Shown: one piece after another, positions 5,118 through 5,859 of the stretch
Numbering within the stretch: the first letter of the stretch is position 1
Layout of the letters: each line of letters starts with the position of its first letter
The notes under the pieces: generated by a model
The model's input: the letters and a program-made list of their open reading frames with translations, nothing else
What the model was told of the DNA's origin: nothing
Databases searched by the model: none
Source of the DNA: an uncultured Planctomycetota bacterium
Lineage (GTDB): Bacteria > Planctomycetota > Planctomycetia > Pirellulales > Thermoguttaceae
Assembly: GCA_902797455.1 (NCBI GenBank)
Contig: CADBTE010000338.1
Span: 1 to 5,859 of the forward strand
Direction of reading: 5' to 3'
DNA length: 5,859 nucleotides
Made by a program: the position numbers and the translations under genes

Positions 5118-5185
5118 AGTGTATGTGAACCTCCCCCCTTGGGGGGTCAACGGCGTCCAAGTTATCCATTAGAAAGGAGGAAATT

Positions 5186-5410
5186 ATGAAAGAACGCCTC
5201 AATGTTTTTGATGTCATTCTCAGAACCGGGAATGATGAAGATTTCGTCCCCACGGTGACGGACGATTTCTGCCCGACCGACGCTCCGGCCGGATCTGCCG
5301 CGAAGGTTGAAGTTCTCGCCGAGCGGATCCGCAACGGCTTCCCGCTGTGGCACCCGGAAGACCGCGTTTCGTATTCCGGACTGACCGGCGCTATCCGTCC
5401 CCGCGAGTAG
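5186..5410 (+). CDS. Small acidic protein, paralogue B of a tandem pair, function unknown
   Basis: This 74-aa protein starts at ATG 5186 behind a near-ideal ribosome site (AGGAGG at 5175-5180, 5 bases spacing), so strong expression is expected. It aligns without gaps to the upstream copy over 69 residues, 50 identical; most changes fall in the first 30 residues and near the C-terminus. The shared core includes VTDDFCPTDA (with the only Cys), GSAAKVEVLAERIRNG, FPLWHPEDR, SYSGLTG and a terminal PRE. It lacks the Gln/Glu tail of the upstream copy. There is no signal peptide, no membrane segment and no recognised domain. The predicted fold is a short helix (AKVEVLAERIRNG) between two loops. Its own promoter and leader suggest the two copies are transcribed separately. 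It might bind a metal or partner through the Cys and His-Pro-Glu-Asp elements; that is speculation. Confidence 0.85.
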   Translation: MKERLNVFDVILRTGNDEDFVPTVTDDFCPTDAPAGSAAKVEVLAERIRNGFPLWHPEDRVSYSGLTGAIRPRE

Positions 5411-5507
5411 TTGGCCGTACTGTTCTCCTCTGGTGACCTCGCTTTGCGGCGGTCTCCACTCGTTAGCGTAGAAATTACCCACTAACCTGAAAACCGGAGA
5501 AAAGACG

Positions 5508-5546
5508 ATGCCGCATTCGCCTAAAACCGGGCTTTCCGCCCCGTAA
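5508..5546 (+). CDS. 12-codon micro-ORF before the terminator
   Basis: ATG 5508 opens MPHSPKTGLSAP and stops at TAA 5544-5546. GGAG (5496-5499) lies 8 bases upstream. The stop sits 1 base before the first arm of the terminator at 5548. It may be a leader peptide, a micropeptide of the paralogue B transcript, or a chance reading frame. No rare codon cluster is seen. Confidence 0.25.
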   Translation: MPHSPKTGLSAP

Positions 5547-5547
5547 G

Positions 5548-5590
5548 CCGGAAAGAGAGTAACCAACCCTCTTTCCGGTTTTGCTTTTTC
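5548..5590 (+). terminator. Strong rho-independent terminator after the second paralogue
   Basis: CCGGAAAGAG (5548-5557) is fully complementary to CTCTTTCCGG (5569-5578), with an 11-base loop, and is followed by TTTTGCTTTTT. CTTTCCG (5532-5538) could instead pair with CGGAAAG (5549-5555), an antiterminator-like alternative. AAAACCGG occurs twice upstream (5490-5497, 5523-5530) and is complementary to CCGGTTTT (5575-5582). Confidence 0.88.
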
Positions 5591-5632
5591 TTGCGGGGGC
5601 ACCCGGCCGTTAGTTTTGTCCCGGCGGCTTTG

Positions 5633-5660
5633 TTGGCAAGTTTTTCTTATCTTCTATAAT
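5633..5660 (+). promoter_or_regulatory. Promoter of the EpmA-like gene (TTGGCA-16-TATAAT)
   Basis: TTGGCA (5633-5638) and a perfect TATAAT (5655-5660) are 16 bases apart, and the start codon follows 50 bases after the -10. Lying after the terminator, it makes the EpmA-like gene an independent transcription unit. Confidence 0.7.
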
Positions 5661-5710
5661 TTCTCCGGCGCCGATTCCCTGCCGGTATCCGCCGCTTTAA
5701 GGAGCCGTTT

Positions 5711-5859
5711 ATGGATTTTCTTCCCACCGCCGATATTCCGTCCCTGCGTCAGATGGCCGGGCTGTGCCGCGCCGCCCGGAGGTTCTTCGAGGAGCGCGGG
5801 TTTTTCGAGGTGATCACCCCGGTCCTGTCCCATGATGTCTTGGTCGACCTCTATGTCGA
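5711..5859 (+). CDS. epmA: EF-P lysine ligase EpmA (GenX/PoxA, lysyl-tRNA synthetase paralogue), cut off by window edge
   Basis: The first 49 codons are present. EpmA is a class II lysyl-tRNA synthetase homologue lacking the anticodon-binding domain; it attaches (R)-beta-lysine to a conserved lysine of elongation factor P, which helps ribosomes pass polyproline. The visible part reads FLPTADIPSLRQMAGLCRAA, then RRFFEERGFFEVITPVLSHD. This follows the E. coli EpmA N-terminus closely (W-x-P-x-A-x-I-P-x-L, then R-R-F-F-x-x-R-G-x-x-E-V-x-T-P) and contains the class II motif 1 helix and strand ending in the invariant Pro. A true LysRS would have an OB-fold domain of over 100 residues before motif 1, absent here, so EpmA is preferred. 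AAGGAG (5699-5704) stands 6 bases before the ATG. The active-site motifs 2 and 3 lie outside the window. Confidence 0.82.
   Translation, partial: MDFLPTADIPSLRQMAGLCRAARRFFEERGFFEVITPVLSHDVLVDLYV

Overview
The window looks like a piece of a planctomycete chromosome, probably Pirellulales-like. This rests on the high GC content, the loose gene packing with structured leaders, a secreted cyclophilin of the type with a long N-terminal region, and small acidic proteins with a Cys-Pro-Thr and Trp-His-Pro-Glu-Asp signature that I associate from memory with that phylum. The taxonomic call is inference; there is no rRNA gene in the window.

Layout. At the left edge (1-698, minus strand) is the N-terminal part of an RsmD-type 16S rRNA guanine-N2 methyltransferase with an unusual basic, low-complexity extension of about 138 residues. 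A divergent intergenic region (699-1047) holds a perfect TATAAT box, competing hairpins, a second promoter with an AT-rich palindrome on its -10 box, and a strong Shine-Dalgarno sequence placed before a TTG. Then come a secreted peptidyl-prolyl isomerase (1048-2262) and a single-domain CheY-like response regulator (2314-2724), probably one operon ended by a strong intrinsic terminator (2763-2790). Next is a single-pass membrane protein of unknown function (2984-4021), preceded by a candidate promoter and a very stable hairpin.

The right half is the most unusual part. Two paralogous small acidic proteins (85 and 74 aa, 50 of 69 aligned residues identical) lie at 4395-4652 and 5186-5410. Each has its own TTGAC promoter with an extended -10, and each has a structured 5' leader of 100 nt or more. 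The first is preceded by a 16-codon arginine-rich leader ORF that stops one base before its GTG start. The 533-base stretch between them has no credible gene but holds G-tract/A-tract repeats. Downstream of the second copy are a 12-codon micro-ORF and a strong terminator.

The window ends in the first 49 codons of an EpmA-type lysyl-tRNA synthetase paralogue (5711-5859) with its own TTGGCA/TATAAT promoter. The genes do not form one obvious pathway. RsmD and EpmA both serve translation, the cyclophilin serves protein folding outside the cytoplasm, and the small paralogues and the membrane protein have no assignable role.
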